From contig OZ024724.1 in assembly GCA_964016875.1 (NCBI GenBank), forward strand, positions 13,682,501 through 13,746,500: a DNA stretch of 64,000 bases, read 5' to 3'. The position numbers and the translations under genes were made by a program. The notes beneath the pieces were generated by a model. It was not told where the DNA came from and ran no database searches. It saw nothing but the letters and a program-made list of their open reading frames with translations. Shown piece after piece: positions 33,760 to 44,673 of this stretch (within the stretch, counting starts at the first letter, position 1; each line of letters begins with the position of its first letter). The stretch comes from Fallopia convolvulus (taxonomy: Eukaryota > Streptophyta > Magnoliopsida > Caryophyllales > Polygonaceae).

Positions 33760-34606
33760 CTACATAAAGCAAGTTATATATTTAATTATGAAGATTATTG
33801 TCTAAACTCATAAATTTATTTTTCTCAAAGTCTAACTCAATGTACTTCTACCAATTATGAACTCACTCTTCTGACGAAACAAAATCAATAGAAGTCCTTT
33901 AAGCACTTAGAAACATAGTGCTAGGAAATTCGACCCTCTACAACAAGGGATATCTCACACAAAGACTCACAAGAGAATTAAGAAAGAACAATAAGAGAAG
34001 AACACAAGAATTTGTTGACCCACTTCGTCAAAATGACTACATTTGGGGGCACTACCAAGCCAAGGACTTTCCAATAGATATGAGGATTCCGAGGATTACA
34101 AGACCTGATCTTCCTGATCTACACTAATTTGATCAGTCTAACCTAACCTCTCAAACTCTCTTTGAATTCCCCCCCCCCCCCTCAAACTTTCAGATATTAC
34201 AACACACAACACCATTACAATAATCATGAGTATTTATGGAAGATCCTAGGCATAAAGATAGAAACAAGATATTACAAGGATAGAAATTCCAATATCTCCT
34301 AGATATATTTCTTTCCTAAAATCCAATATCTTTTATCCTTACTTTCCACGCAAGCAAAGCCCCTTCTATCACCGAAACTGACTCGGGTGCGAGCGCGTAC
34401 CCGAGGAACGTGGTCGTGCTATGGCTGCCCAGACCACGTCATGCACCGGGAAAATTCCATCGGCATCACGCGGGCTCATCCACAGAAGATGCGGCCGCTT
34501 CATCTCGCCTAGCCCGCGCTCTTCGGGCTCGGTCATGTCTTGCCTCTCGCTCCGCCTTCGGTTGCTTTTCCGCCTAATTCCGAAAGCAGGCTCCAAATCC
34601 CAACAC
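33760..34606 (-). repeat. Possible copia-type LTR
   Basis: On the minus strand the segment opens TGTTGGGATTTGGAGCC at 34606 and has a GC-rich U3 (34370-34600). It runs through a leader resembling plant copia LTRs (GTAGTCATTTTGACG, AAGTGGGTCAACAAATTC) to a degenerate site near 33740. A run of 12 C lies near 34170-34182. No coding domain is present, and without a second copy the boundaries are uncertain. Confidence 0.3.
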
Positions 34607-34638
34607 CTAGATGGTAAATTAAATTTGCCCCACTCTCA

Positions 34639-35374
34639 TGATGCATCAAAGAAATAAGCCATGAAGGAAATCATAAAAATAAAGTAAGAATAATAATGGA
34701 AAAGCAAAACTTAATTGAAATTCAATTGAAGTGAATGTTGCAAGAGATCGAAAGTGCAAAGAGAATTCTCCAAATTGAAAGAGATGAAGAGAAGAACAAT
34801 AAACCTTAGGTAGTCTTTTTGTAATAATGCATCATTCTCTCTAAGAGTTTTCTAAAAAAAATATTTATACTAAATGGCTAAAAATATCCAAAAATACATC
34901 ATAAAAGATAACCCACATCGCAAGAAAACATGAGTTGGTATCGCCATAAGCCATCACGATCGTGACCAACTGCTGAACCCTAGTTATGACCATGATCAAC
35001 ACTTGGTCAAAATCTGGCTCTCTTGGCTTGTCGTGATGAGCCTCGGCTCCCCGTCATGATCGTGACGGTCTTTTAGCTCGTGACGGCCTCGTCATTAGCT
35101 ACTATTTAGCCTTATGTCTTTGTCTTGTAGGCATCCTTGAAGGATCGTTTCTCCTGTCCTTGACGATCCTAGCAACGCTTATTCATCTCAAATCCTTAAC
35201 AATCTCAAACACCCAAAAACACCCCCAAAAGCTTGAAAACACAAACAACAATTTTGTAGACTTCCATACTATGAATAATATGAGAAATCAACGCAAAATG
35301 CAAAACCTAAGCTAGAAAAAGAACAAATCTAATCCTAAATTCTTATGCAAACTACTCAAAACAAGATGACATCA
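34639..35374 (-). repeat. Non-coding LTR-like element with TCACGATCGTGA palindromes
   Basis: On the minus strand it starts TGATGTCATC and may end GATGCATCA. This resembles the TGATGTC start of the LTR at 58512. The order is the same as in the other palindrome-bearing LTRs: palindromes (34954-35068), then a TATA box (TATAAATA on the minus strand, about 34861-34869), then a leader. No target duplication was found, so the ends are provisional. Confidence 0.45.
34954..35068. promoter_or_regulatory. TCACGATCGTGA palindrome cluster
   Basis: TCACGATCGTGA (34954-34965) is a perfect 12-bp palindrome. CCGTCATGATCGTGACGG (35051-35068) is an 18-bp palindrome except for one position consistent with CpG decay. 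Degenerate words (ATGACCATGATCAAC, GTCGTGATGAG, CTCGTGACGG) lie between and beside them. The cluster is about 90-200 bp upstream of the TATA box in element orientation. Confidence 0.7.
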
Positions 35375-37565
35375 ACCCTCAGATGAGAAACCTGCTCTAT
35401 ACTAACAGATGACCTCCACCACCATCTCAGCGCGGGTGGCAGAATTTGCAATGCCAAAAACGACAATGTCGTCGATCTAAAGGGATAAGATCTCTACAAC
35501 ATCAAGGAGTGCAATAAAAATCTCCCGCAATTGAAGTGGAAGGAGTTGGCTTGGGGATACCAGCGTTCAACGAAATCGGTCATCAACGGGTGGTCTATCT
35601 TCCCCCACTTTAGCGACGCCTAAAATGTTAGACAACTTCCACCTTGCTCCTCTGAATTTGTAGGTGGCTAGTAATACCCCATCAATAGCTAATAATGTTT
35701 AGCAACACGGTTGTGATATCTTAGTGTCTTGTGGAGATAAATTTTAATATTAAAATATCACCGTACAATATATTATTTAATCCAAAATAATAAAAATGAT
35801 CACTTTTACTAACTTAACTATCCGGATCCACCACATGCCCCGCCTACTGCGCTCAACGGATCTCAGCACTCGTCTCATCCCATACAACTTTTGCGCGATG
35901 AGTATTGTAAGTGACGAGCAGGTTCATGATGCGCGGTCGAGCATCCCTTGTCACTAGAGCATCCTCATGCTCAGTAGGAGGAGGAGGAACAAGGGCATGT
36001 GATGTAGTATCAATAGTCTCGTTTTCTCCAAGAGATGTATTCGGAGCCAATATGGGAATCGACCTAGCTTCGATATTTGGCGTCAGAACTGGGATGGGCG
36101 TCGGGATAGCTCCACGATCTAAATCAGAGATGTTTGTAAATATATATGGTTATAATTAAGTGTGATAATTAAATTTAGATCTCATATTGATAGTTTTTAT
36201 TATCATAATGTTGATTTACCATCGCTTCATTTACTTTCATCCATATCCTCCTCTTCCTTTAAGGCATTGGTAGGAGTAGAAACTATAATCTTACCATCTC
36301 TTACTATTAGACTAGGGCATTTGAGCTCACATGAGAAGCTTCAAACTTGTCAAACAATTTTTTTTGAATTTGGTGAAGGCGGTTTTAGTGTTAGGGATTG
36401 GTGGAGACAATATTAAAAGATGTTAATTTGCAACACTAGCAAAGATTTTGTCTTAACTTTCTCGACATGCTCGCCTCAAAGGTAGCAGTAAAAGAAACTT
36501 TTAGCCAAGGTAGGGATATCCTAGACGGAAAGAGATTGAGACGGAAAGCTCAAATATTCATCAACAATTGGAAGAGGATGAAAATTAGATCTCAACGAAC
36601 AAATATTCATCTTCATTGGATTAGTGGATTGAAGACACAAGCCCGATTCCCACTACTTCCAAAGAAGAGTCATCTTATATTAATGGGGTTCTTTAAAAAT
36701 AATATAACTACATAGATTTTGATTTCTCTAACCCCAAAGAGGTAACATAAGCATCTTGATATTATGCTCAAACTCCTTATTTTTTCAACTTTTTTTTTCG
36801 TCCATCATTCTATAAATTAACTATTTTTTTAACACTTTAGCTAACTTGTCTTAAATGTATTGTATAACAAATGGATTTTTTGATTAATGAGAGTACTAAA
36901 CTCATTGGTTTCATGGGACAAACTTTATATTTTTTTAAATATTTAGGTATTTGAAAATCATGACATGTGATTAAGCATACTAAATATTTCCATTACGCAA
37001 TGCTATAATTTTTTTTTATAAAAACAAAACAAAATATCAAAAATCTTACTTCAAGTGTTATTTATAAAAACAAACATATTTCATTTTTTTACATAAACTA
37101 TTTGATCACTTACTCAATGCATTGCAATTAAACATTTAAGAACTTTTTCCGTCTTAATTTGGTACTTCAAATGTTATTTTTACTTTAATTACTTAAGCTA
37201 TCACTGATTTATAAGTTTATATTTGTAATCGATTTTTTTCATATTTAGATTGATGTGATTCTCGTACATATAAAATTGTGAATAATCAAGAATGATATTG
37301 TATCTTTCATGCATGGTAAGTAATATTAATTTTTTATTTTTAAATAAAATAGGGGAATTTGAATTCCTGAAGGAAGTAACTAGCCAATTGTAAATTTATA
37401 TTTAATTCCTTATTGTATTTCAATATTGGTAGAGATCAATACAAAATGATAGGGAATTTATTTAACCACTAAGGATAACTTTACTAGTAGTTAATATAAT
37501 ACTATTTAATCTTACATTTTAATAAAACTTCAAACGAAAATTGGGATCGAAGAACCGAGGCTTAT
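35375..37565. other. No recognisable gene
   Basis: Mixed AT-rich DNA. Open frames near 35853-36160 exist on both strands but neither shows a domain I recognise. From 36720 to 37560 the sequence is low-complexity and AT-rich. Confidence 0.45.
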
Positions 37566-37977
37566 GAGTAGGGGTGTTAATGAGGTGGTCGGGTTTGGTC
37601 ATTTTAGTTTCAGTTAAGTTCGTATCCGGGTCAAATTCGGATATTTTTACAATAGGGTCAAATCTGGTTGGACTATTTCGGGTCGGCTACTCAATTAATC
37701 AAACAAAGTAGGGTTTCTGGGTCAATTTCGGTCAGTTCATTTGGCTTTCGATCCAACTAGATTTCAGATAAGTCAGATTTGAGTTTAGTTAGGTTTAAGT
37801 TTAGTTAGAATTTTGATGAGTCGGGTTTCGGGTTTGTTGAATTTCGGGTGTTGGATTTTGGTTTTGGTCGGATTTCAGGTGATCAGAATTTAGATTGAGA
37901 CCATGTATTGAATGATAATTTTTGTAGTTTAATTACTACAAGATCTAAATATTAATGTAACATTTAAATTAAAAATA

Positions 37978-39118
37978 GGGAAATTCCGAGTGGTACCCCT
38001 CAATTTTATACTTTTCCGAGTGGTGCCCAAAAAAAAAAGTTATTCTGCGTGGTACCCTCGAGTTTTCACATGATTCCGCCTCGTACCCTTTCATACAATA
38101 TCCTTCCAATTTCTGCAATTTCCGTTAGATTGCTTTAAAAAAAATACAAATAAAACATAAATAAAAAAATTGTCAACTAGGGTGAGAGTCACAATACTAT
38201 AAATAAGATTATCGATGCTCTCCCGCGATCTCAGTCCGCCGCCGACGACATAGTCCCCGACGCCTGGGACTACAAAGGTCGCCCCACCCGTCGATCTACC
38301 ACCGGCGGTTGGATCGGCACTGCCATGATTCTAGGTCTCGATTCTCTCCATGTCTGAATCAGTTAAATTGTGTTGTGAACTTCGATTACTAGAAATCCGG
38401 ATCAATTGTGGTACTAAAATTCCATAATTGTGGTGTGGATTTTCTGAATTGGATGGGCAATTTGTCTTTGTTGCAGGAGCGGAAGGGAAAGAGAGGTTGA
38501 CGACGCTGGGGATGGCGGTGAACCTGGTCACGTACTTAACGGGGGTGATGCATCTCGGAAACGTGGCCTCCGCCAACACCGTCACCAATTTCATGTGAAT
38601 CTCCTTCATGCTCTCTGCCTTCTCGGTAGTTTTGTCGTCGATACCTTTCTCGGCAGGTATTTTGATTTTGATTTTTTATTTTTGTCGTCGTCTTCTTTTC
38701 AATGATTTTAGATTTTACTTTGCATTTATTCTTTTTTTTTCTAATTCATAACAAATTTTTTTGATTTGTATGATTATAGGTATTTGACCATTGCAATAGG
38801 GTCGTTCAAGCAATGCTAAGTATTCATCATATCTCTGCTCAGCTTTAATCTATGAACTTAAATCCAACATAAAGTACTACTCCGTATTTGTTAAGTTATA
38901 TGTCACAATACTTTAAATAAGATTATCCACTATAATCTTATCCTACAAAACCTATTAATTAATCAATCTAACGGAAATGGTAATAATTGGAAGGATATTG
39001 AATAAAAGGGTATGGGGCGGAATTGTTTGAAAACTCGGGGTTACCACGCGGAATAATTTTTTTTCTTGGGCACCACTCGGAAAAGTACAAAACTGAGGGT
39101 TACCACTCGAAATTTTCC
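37978..39118. mobile_element. Pack-MULE carrying an NPF/NRT1.1 gene fragment, copy 2
   Basis: Perfect 9-bp duplication TTAAAAATA (37969-37977, 39119-39127) marks Mutator-type insertion. Inverted ends begin GGGAAATTCCGAGTGGTACC and, reversed, GGAAAATTTCGAGTGGTAAC. They continue with GTGGTGCCCA and GTTATTC blocks for over 100 bp and match copy 1 at 27868-28928. The interior carries a transporter gene fragment (38208-38800) with introns. No transposase is present. Confidence 0.92.
38208..38800 (+). pseudogene. Captured NRT1/PTR-family (NPF6/NRT1.1-like) fragment
   Basis: Exon 1 end (to 38334) encodes PDAWDYKGRP and TTGGWIGTAMILG. Intron 1 is 38335-38476 (GT...TTGCAG). Exon 2 (38477-38656) encodes LTTLGMAVNLVTYLTGVMH and LGNVASANTVTNF, then a TGA at about 38596 and a 2-bp insertion near 38611. 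Intron 2 is 38657-38779, and exon 3 begins with YLTIAI. This is the N-terminal cytosolic region and first membrane helices of nitrate/peptide transporters like NRT1.1, which are about 590 residues long, so only a small part was taken. Both introns are retained, so the capture was of genomic DNA. Confidence 0.88.
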
Positions 39119-39365
39119 TTAAAAATACATAATTATAATAAATATTCACTATTTAAAAACATATGTAACTTTCGGATGATTTCTTGCCGGGTAAATTTGG
39201 ATTTTTGGATGATTTTGGGTCGGTTAACTTTGAATTTTCGGATGATTTCGGGTCGGTGGCAACGAGTGTTGGGTTAAATCGGGCTAGCTAGTCCATTCGG
39301 ATAAAGTCGATTTCTGATTTATCTCGAGTTCTGTCTTTTTACCGGTTTGGGTCAAACTAGTTTCA

Positions 39366-39932
39366 TATAGGGGTGTCCATAAAAAACTAAAACCGAAAAA
39401 CCATAAAACCGATACTTTTTTGATTAACCGAACCAAAATTATTTGAATTTCGGTTTGGTTAACCGAACCAAGAATATTGGTGGTTTCTCGGTTCGGTTTC
39501 GGTTCCTTGTTCTCACAATTTCAGTTAACCAAAAAACCAAAAATGCGGGACCGCTTAATTAATATTTAAGAAAAAATTTCATTTGTATAAAATGTATAAT
39601 TCACACACTAGTAACAAACAAAGCAATCAATCGGTTATTGTAGCTACATAGACATGTAAAATTAGTTCGTATTGAAATATTCTAATCGAGTTGAATAATA
39701 TTTTTTATTACAAAGTTGATAATTTTATTTGCCTTTCAAGTGATTATTATAATAAAAAAGTAAATAAACGGTTATTGGTTAACCGAGAAAACCGAATCAA
39801 AAAATTGGTTAACCAAGTTCCAGTTAACCGATATTAATGGTCAGGTTACGGTTAGTGATTTTAACAAACCGAATTCATGGTTAACTGAACTTCGGTTAAC
39901 CAAAATCTCGGTTAACCGGGTTTGGACAGCCC
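39366..39932. mobile_element. hAT-type MITE built of GGTTAACC words
   Basis: Perfect 8-bp duplication TAGTTTCA (39358-39365, 39933-39940). Ends carry GGGGTGTCC and GGACAGCCC as inverted repeats. The body repeats AACCGAA, GGTTAACCG and TTCGGTTAACC in both orientations, giving many potential hairpins. It is non-coding. Confidence 0.88.
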
Positions 39933-40071
39933 TAGTTTCACGTATACATTTTTTCTTGTTTTTTAAGTGTCGAGTTAGGTTCGCAGTCAGGCCGATTTCT
40001 CAAATCGGATCAAGTTCTAACAATCCTACATATAATTGTTTAGTTTTCGGTTAAGGACCTCCGGCATCCCT

Positions 40072-40312
40072 AGGGGTGGGCATCGGTCCAAAATCGGGCT
40101 GGACCAGGTACGATTTTCCTAAATCTTTGGACCGAGGACCGGGTCGGAATTTCCCGGTCCGGTCTCAGTCTCGGTCCGGTGCGATCCACTTTCAGATCGG
40201 TTTCTCACCGAGATATTATTATTTGTAAAATTAATATTTTTTAAAGAAAAAATTATTTTTATAAAAAAATAATGTTTGTATTGGGAAAAAATTACAATAT
40301 GTTTGTATTGAG

Positions 40313-40354
<42 letters not shown>

Positions 40355-40581
40355 TATGAAAATTATAATTTTATGATGTATATAACATAAAAGTGAAAAT
40401 TAAATAGTAAAAAATAAATTTTATAACATAAGAGATATTATTTATGTATATAAATTTATACTTTTATTTTTAAAAAAGTCGGTCCTGACGAAGACCGCAC
40501 CGTTATCAAAATTTTAAAATTCATGAACCGAGGACCGAACTGGTATACTCTCGATCCGAACCGGAATTTGACCAGCCATAA
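40072..40581. mobile_element. hAT-type MITE built of GGACCG words
   Basis: Perfect 8-bp duplication GCATCCCT (40064-40071, 40582-40589). Ends read AGGGGTGGGCATC and, reversed, TTATGGCTGGTC. The outer parts repeat GGACCGAGGACCGG and its complement; the centre is AT-rich with an AT-dinucleotide run at about 40316-40350. No coding capacity. Confidence 0.85.
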
Positions 40582-40684
40582 GCATCCCTTCTAGGAAAAA
40601 GATAATGGGTTCCAAACGAAATTTCCAAAAAAATAAACAATTATTATAAAATAAGAACTAAACAATTATACCTTTTGAGTGCAA

Positions 40685-40830
40685 AAAAAGGGATTTTCTT
40701 TTTGGTACCATTGAGGTTTTGACTTTTTCTTTTGGTGCCCAAAATAATCGAATTCCTTTTGCTACCCTCTTAGTTTTGACAAGTTTCTTTTCGTAAACTA
40801 AACTTAGTGACCATCCATTTCCCGTCAAAA
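40685..40830. repeat. Lone MULE-like terminal sequence
   Basis: GGGATTTTCTTTTTGGTACC and then GGTGCCCAAAATAATCG resemble, in order and spacing, the TIRs of the two Pack-MULEs but are a different family. No matching opposite end was found before 41256. Confidence 0.4.
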
Positions 40831-40879
40831 AGTTATAGGAGAAAAAAGAAAATACCCACATCCAAAACAATTGCATCAC

Positions 40880-41255
40880 TCTCCAATAGACCTATCAAAC
40901 GGGTCGGGTCGGGTCGGATGGGTTCGGCTTTTTCGGGTTTGGTTTCGTTATGGGTCACGGGTCAATCAGGTCGGGTTGTAGCGGGTCTAAAATATCTTTT
41001 TTTATGATTATTAAAATCAAATTTAAATTAAATAATAATATTTAATTATAAAAATATTTAATTATAATATATTATTTTTATTTATTTTAATAATAAAATA
41101 TATTATAATTTTCAAAATAAAATTTAAAACTTCTATAAATATACTAAATCGGTCAACCCAACGGGTTTCGGGTTCGGTTGATTTTGGGTTTCGGGTTCAA
41201 TTTAGGGTTGGGTTCGTTCATTTTGGGTTTTTGGGTTGGGTTCGTTCGTCGGGTT
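40880..41255. repeat. GGGTCGGGTC/TTTCGGGTT-word repeat, likely hAT MITE remnant
   Basis: AGACCTATCAAACGGGTCGG at the left, an AT-rich middle, and GGTTTCGGGTTCGG words at the right. The pattern matches word-composed hAT MITEs elsewhere in the window. It ends where the Tekay-like LTR homology begins. Ends and duplication are not resolved. Confidence 0.45.
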
Positions 41256-42843
41256 GGATTTTGGAGTTCAGGCGTTATTTGGTAAGTTTTAATTAGTTAA
41301 TAGTTTGTTTAGATTTTACTAATTTTTCCAGATCTGGTTTTACAATTGATTTGGATTTAAAAATCAGTCGATTTATAGTTCTCAAAGGGTATTTTTGATA
41401 TTGGATTTATATTCGATAAAAGATTTTAGAGTAATTTTAGAGTTTTGCTTTGTAATGGTATTAGGGAGACCTTTGATCCAGGTTTTCATAAAGGTTTGAA
41501 CTAGAAATATGTTCTTTTACATATTTAGTATGTTCTTGTCAAGTTTTAAAGGATTTGTAATTATACAAGAGAAGTTATAAAGCATCATGGCTTTATGTTG
41601 ATTTTAGGGTTAGAGTTTGTAAGAGTTAAAAGACTATTATTATTCATTGGGGTATATATATGCATATAGGAGCGTGGGTCCTAGGTCGTGATCAGAGACA
41701 AGGGGAAGAGACAAACTATATGTTTTAGACAGGGGCCCAGTTTGCGTGTTAGTTATTGTTTGTTGGCCTAGAGAATTCGTCTTCAAGGTAAGTCGTTTAC
41801 GACTTGCTCAGTTTCCATTCAATACTTGTTAGACTTCATGTTGTGCTTGTAGGATTGGTTTTGGGGAACTAGTCCCTAGGTGATTGTTCTATGAAAAAGG
41901 TTTACGTGTGTATGATATGTGTGAAAAGGATTTCATTGGGCTTTCATCTAATGTGAAGTTTTCAAATATTTTCTCTGTGTTGGTACCGTTCTCGGCATGG
42001 CCATGTGCGTAGTCCTCTGGGTTGAAGTGACGGCTACGTATGGTTATGTGACAGAGAATCGTGCCCATTCAAAAGTAAAACTATTTGTGTTTTGGGCAAG
42101 TGCTCCTGAGAAGGCTTGATCCGGGGTTAGAAGGATGGAATTGTAAAGGGTGGGAGGTCGCGCCTCGGCACCTGCGGCATAGGGTTAATAAACGCCATGG
42201 AATGGAACGGTGAGAGAATGGTTGTATTGTTCTGCTTGGACTTGTATGTATGAATGTGTATGGAAGTTTGATATGTGGTTTGTGTTTATGATCTATGGAA
42301 AGTAAGTATGGATTTAGAACCGATATATGTTGTAATCATGCGAACCTTGCTTGTGTGTGTGTTAGGTACTTCATTGGTTTTTAAACGTCTTACTAGTACC
42401 GTATGGATTCTAATTTGGAATAGAATGGTAGCTGACCCTTCGACGACTTGTTTTTTTTTTTTTCAGTAAAGACAAGGGACCCATGATGGAACCTCGGCTG
42501 AATGATGGAACAGGTCGTTGAAGGCCGTGTCATTAGGATCGGTTCAGTTGGGAGAAATTGTGGTTTCTTTTTGGTATCTTTTATATAATGTGTGGTTTTG
42601 ATAAAGAAAGGGTAGTGGTATGTTAATGAAATGTTTCCAGGAAGTGTTGTAAGTTATGTTGTTTGGGTTTCATGCATGTTTTCTATACTTGGGTTTTATA
42701 AATATCGGTTGGATGTTTTATACATGTTTTTCTCGTCGTGCCCGAGTTGCAAGATCCAAGTGAACTCGTTGTCAAACTAGCCTAGGTAGTACCTATTGAG
42801 GACTACTACCGAGTAGTGCCCGGTGTAAAGACGGAGTGATACA
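41256..42843 (+). repeat. 5'-truncated LTR of the second Tekay-like element
   Basis: From about 41256 it matches the minus strand of the solo LTR at 15185-17156 (GGTAAGTTTTAATTAG, CCAGATCTGG, TTTAGAGT blocks). Further right it matches the second half of the LTR at 4110-6703 (GGTAAGTCG..CGACTTGCTC, GGGGAACTAGTCCC). It ends GTGATACA at 42843 before the PBS. About 380 bp of the LTR start are missing. Confidence 0.75.
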
Positions 42844-42846
42844 AAT

Positions 42847-42858
42847 TGGTATTAGAGC
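42847..42858 (+). other. Primer-binding site, tRNA-iMet type, one change
   Basis: TGGTATTAGAGC, the initiator-Met type with a C-to-T change, three bases after the LTR end. The leader downstream (TTGACAACAAGGGCACATGG) matches that of the element at 4110. Confidence 0.88.
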
Positions 42859-43093
42859 GAGGTTGACAACAAGGGCACATGGAATTGAACAACGTGTGTA
42901 CTCGAGGTCCAACCTAAAACTAAAACCGGCCGATTATTTCAATTTATTTCAATGGGGTAGTCATATTGCATTTACAGGGTAGATGACACACCTCGACTCT
43001 GTCGTCATCAGCCGAAGGACCTCATGTAGACTAGTAAGTTATATTGTTAACTTCAGTTAAAAATAGTTTAAATAGTAAAACATCCGTTTACAA

Positions 43094-44673
43094 ATGGCTC
43101 CACAAACTAGAGCTGGAGCAACTAAAGCAGGAAGGAAAGGGGGTGGTAGAAGACGTGGTAGGGGCCGTGTTGGAAATAGAGAAGAGGCTCCTGCCGTGGG
43201 AGAGCCACACAACCTTCCTCCTCAAGAGGGGGTTGTTGAGAATGTTGGACCTGCAGTGAATGATCATCCGAGGGGAAATGTTTCGGTTGTTGGAAACGGG
43301 CTCCCTGCTAATGGAGTCAACGATAGGGCAGATGGGGAAGTACGTGGACCAGCTCAGGTGCCACTAGTTTAGTTACCACCAGAGACGACTGTTGTTATCC
43401 GAGCTACACTTGCCGAGATATTAATTAATCTGGTAGGTACTGGATTCTTGCCTAATCATAATGCAACAAATTGTGGCTATCAAGTGGCAGAGGTTAGGGC
43501 ACCAAGACCAGTTTTTGCACAGCCGTTTCAGTCAGGGAGACCACCACGTATTCCAAGGCCAGTAGTGGCTGATGGCATGGCTGAGCAAGGAAAGGGATAT
43601 CACGAGCCTCTTCCTAATAAGTGGCTCGCGGAGTTCAGGAAGACTGGGGTACCGAACTTTACCGGGGATTAGAAAGCTGATGTTGAGTAGTGGTTGAGGA
43701 AAGTTGCATTTGCTCTCGACTCTATCCAGGCACCGGAAGAAAGAAGGATGTCTCTAGTTTAGAGTTTGTTACAGGAGGATGCATTTGATTGGTGGGAGTT
43801 GAGTCGTGATCATCAGGTAAATGTTACTTTTGAGGAATTTCAAGAGAGAATTTGAAATAACTATTGTCCTGAGGTCGTGAGAATGGCTGGTGAGACTGCT
43901 TTTCGGGATGCAGGGCCCGAGAACATTTCCGTGGGTGAGACTGTCCAAAAGTTTCAACGAGGTTTGTCAGCGGTGCCCAATGCCGCTCCTATAGAGAATC
44001 TGCGGATTGCAACCTTTCTTAAGCGGTTGCAACCCCAACTGCGTGCATACGTATGTGGACTTCGACTCAAGACTTTGAAGGAGGTTCAAGATTCTGCTTT
44101 AGCTTATTCTATGTCCATCTTGGGGCCAGAAAAATTGACTATACAAGTTAGTAGAAATAAGAAGCAGAGGTTGTTTGCTCCATCAGTCTCTAGGAGAGAT
44201 AATCGTTTGGGTGTGTCTCAACAAAACCGATCTGGATTTCAGTCACAAGGTCGTCAAGACCAACCTCAACAAAGTCAGTTTACTGGAGGGTTGAGGGAGT
44301 GCTTCAACTGTAGAGACACTAGTCACATGAGGAATCAGTTTCGGAAACCAGTTCGTAATTGTTTCAAATGTGGGAAGCCAGACCACTTACAAAAATATTG
44401 TAAGGTTGGAACACCCTCACAGGGATCTTCGCCGGGGTCGGTGAACCAAGGGATTCGTCGTCAGTTCCAACAGACTCAACATGCACCAAGCCAGAGTAGA
44501 GGCCGTGGTGCGGGAGCTAGCACTACCGGGGGCAACCAGCCTCGGGTATTTGAGATGAGAAGGCCTGATCCCTTGAATGCTCCGGCTGCCACATGTACGA
44601 TTTGGATTAAGTCTAAACCTATGCATATCTTATTTGATACGGGTGCTACACACTCTTTTGTGTCCTCTGCATG
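43094..44673 (+). pseudogene. Second Tekay-like gag-protease, first half
   Basis: Begins at ATG 43094 (MAPQTRAGATKAG) and parallels the gag of the 6955 element: KWLAEFRKTGVPNF, AFRDAGPENI, TFLKRLQPQLRAY. The first zinc knuckle (44303-44342) has lost its last Cys (CFNCRDTSHMRNQF); the second (CFKCGKPDHLQKYC, 44362-44403) is kept. Protease motif DTGATHSF follows at about 44636, and the frame is cut at 44673 after SSAC by a hAT element. Stops occur near 43369, 43670, 43688, 43759 and 43854. Confidence 0.88.

Larger units (their letters stand above)
37570..40030. mobile_element. hAT-type MITE of TCGGGTTT words, split by two insertions
   Basis: Starts TAGGGGTGTTAATGAG and probably ends GTTCTAACAATCCTA near 40030, giving partial inverted ends TAGGnnTGTTA. 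The body consists of degenerate GGTCGGGTTT/TTTCGGGT words (37580-37900 and 39165-39360). A Pack-MULE (37978-39118) and another MITE (39366-39932) have landed inside it. I could not find a convincing duplication at its ends. Confidence 0.45.

Noticed and set aside
34170..34182. Poly-C run as a functional element
   Set aside because: A simple homopolymer within an LTR-like region; slippage or assembly error is as likely.
35853..36159. Overlapping frames on both strands suggesting a gene
   Set aside because: No recognisable motif, splice pattern or neighbour supports either strand.
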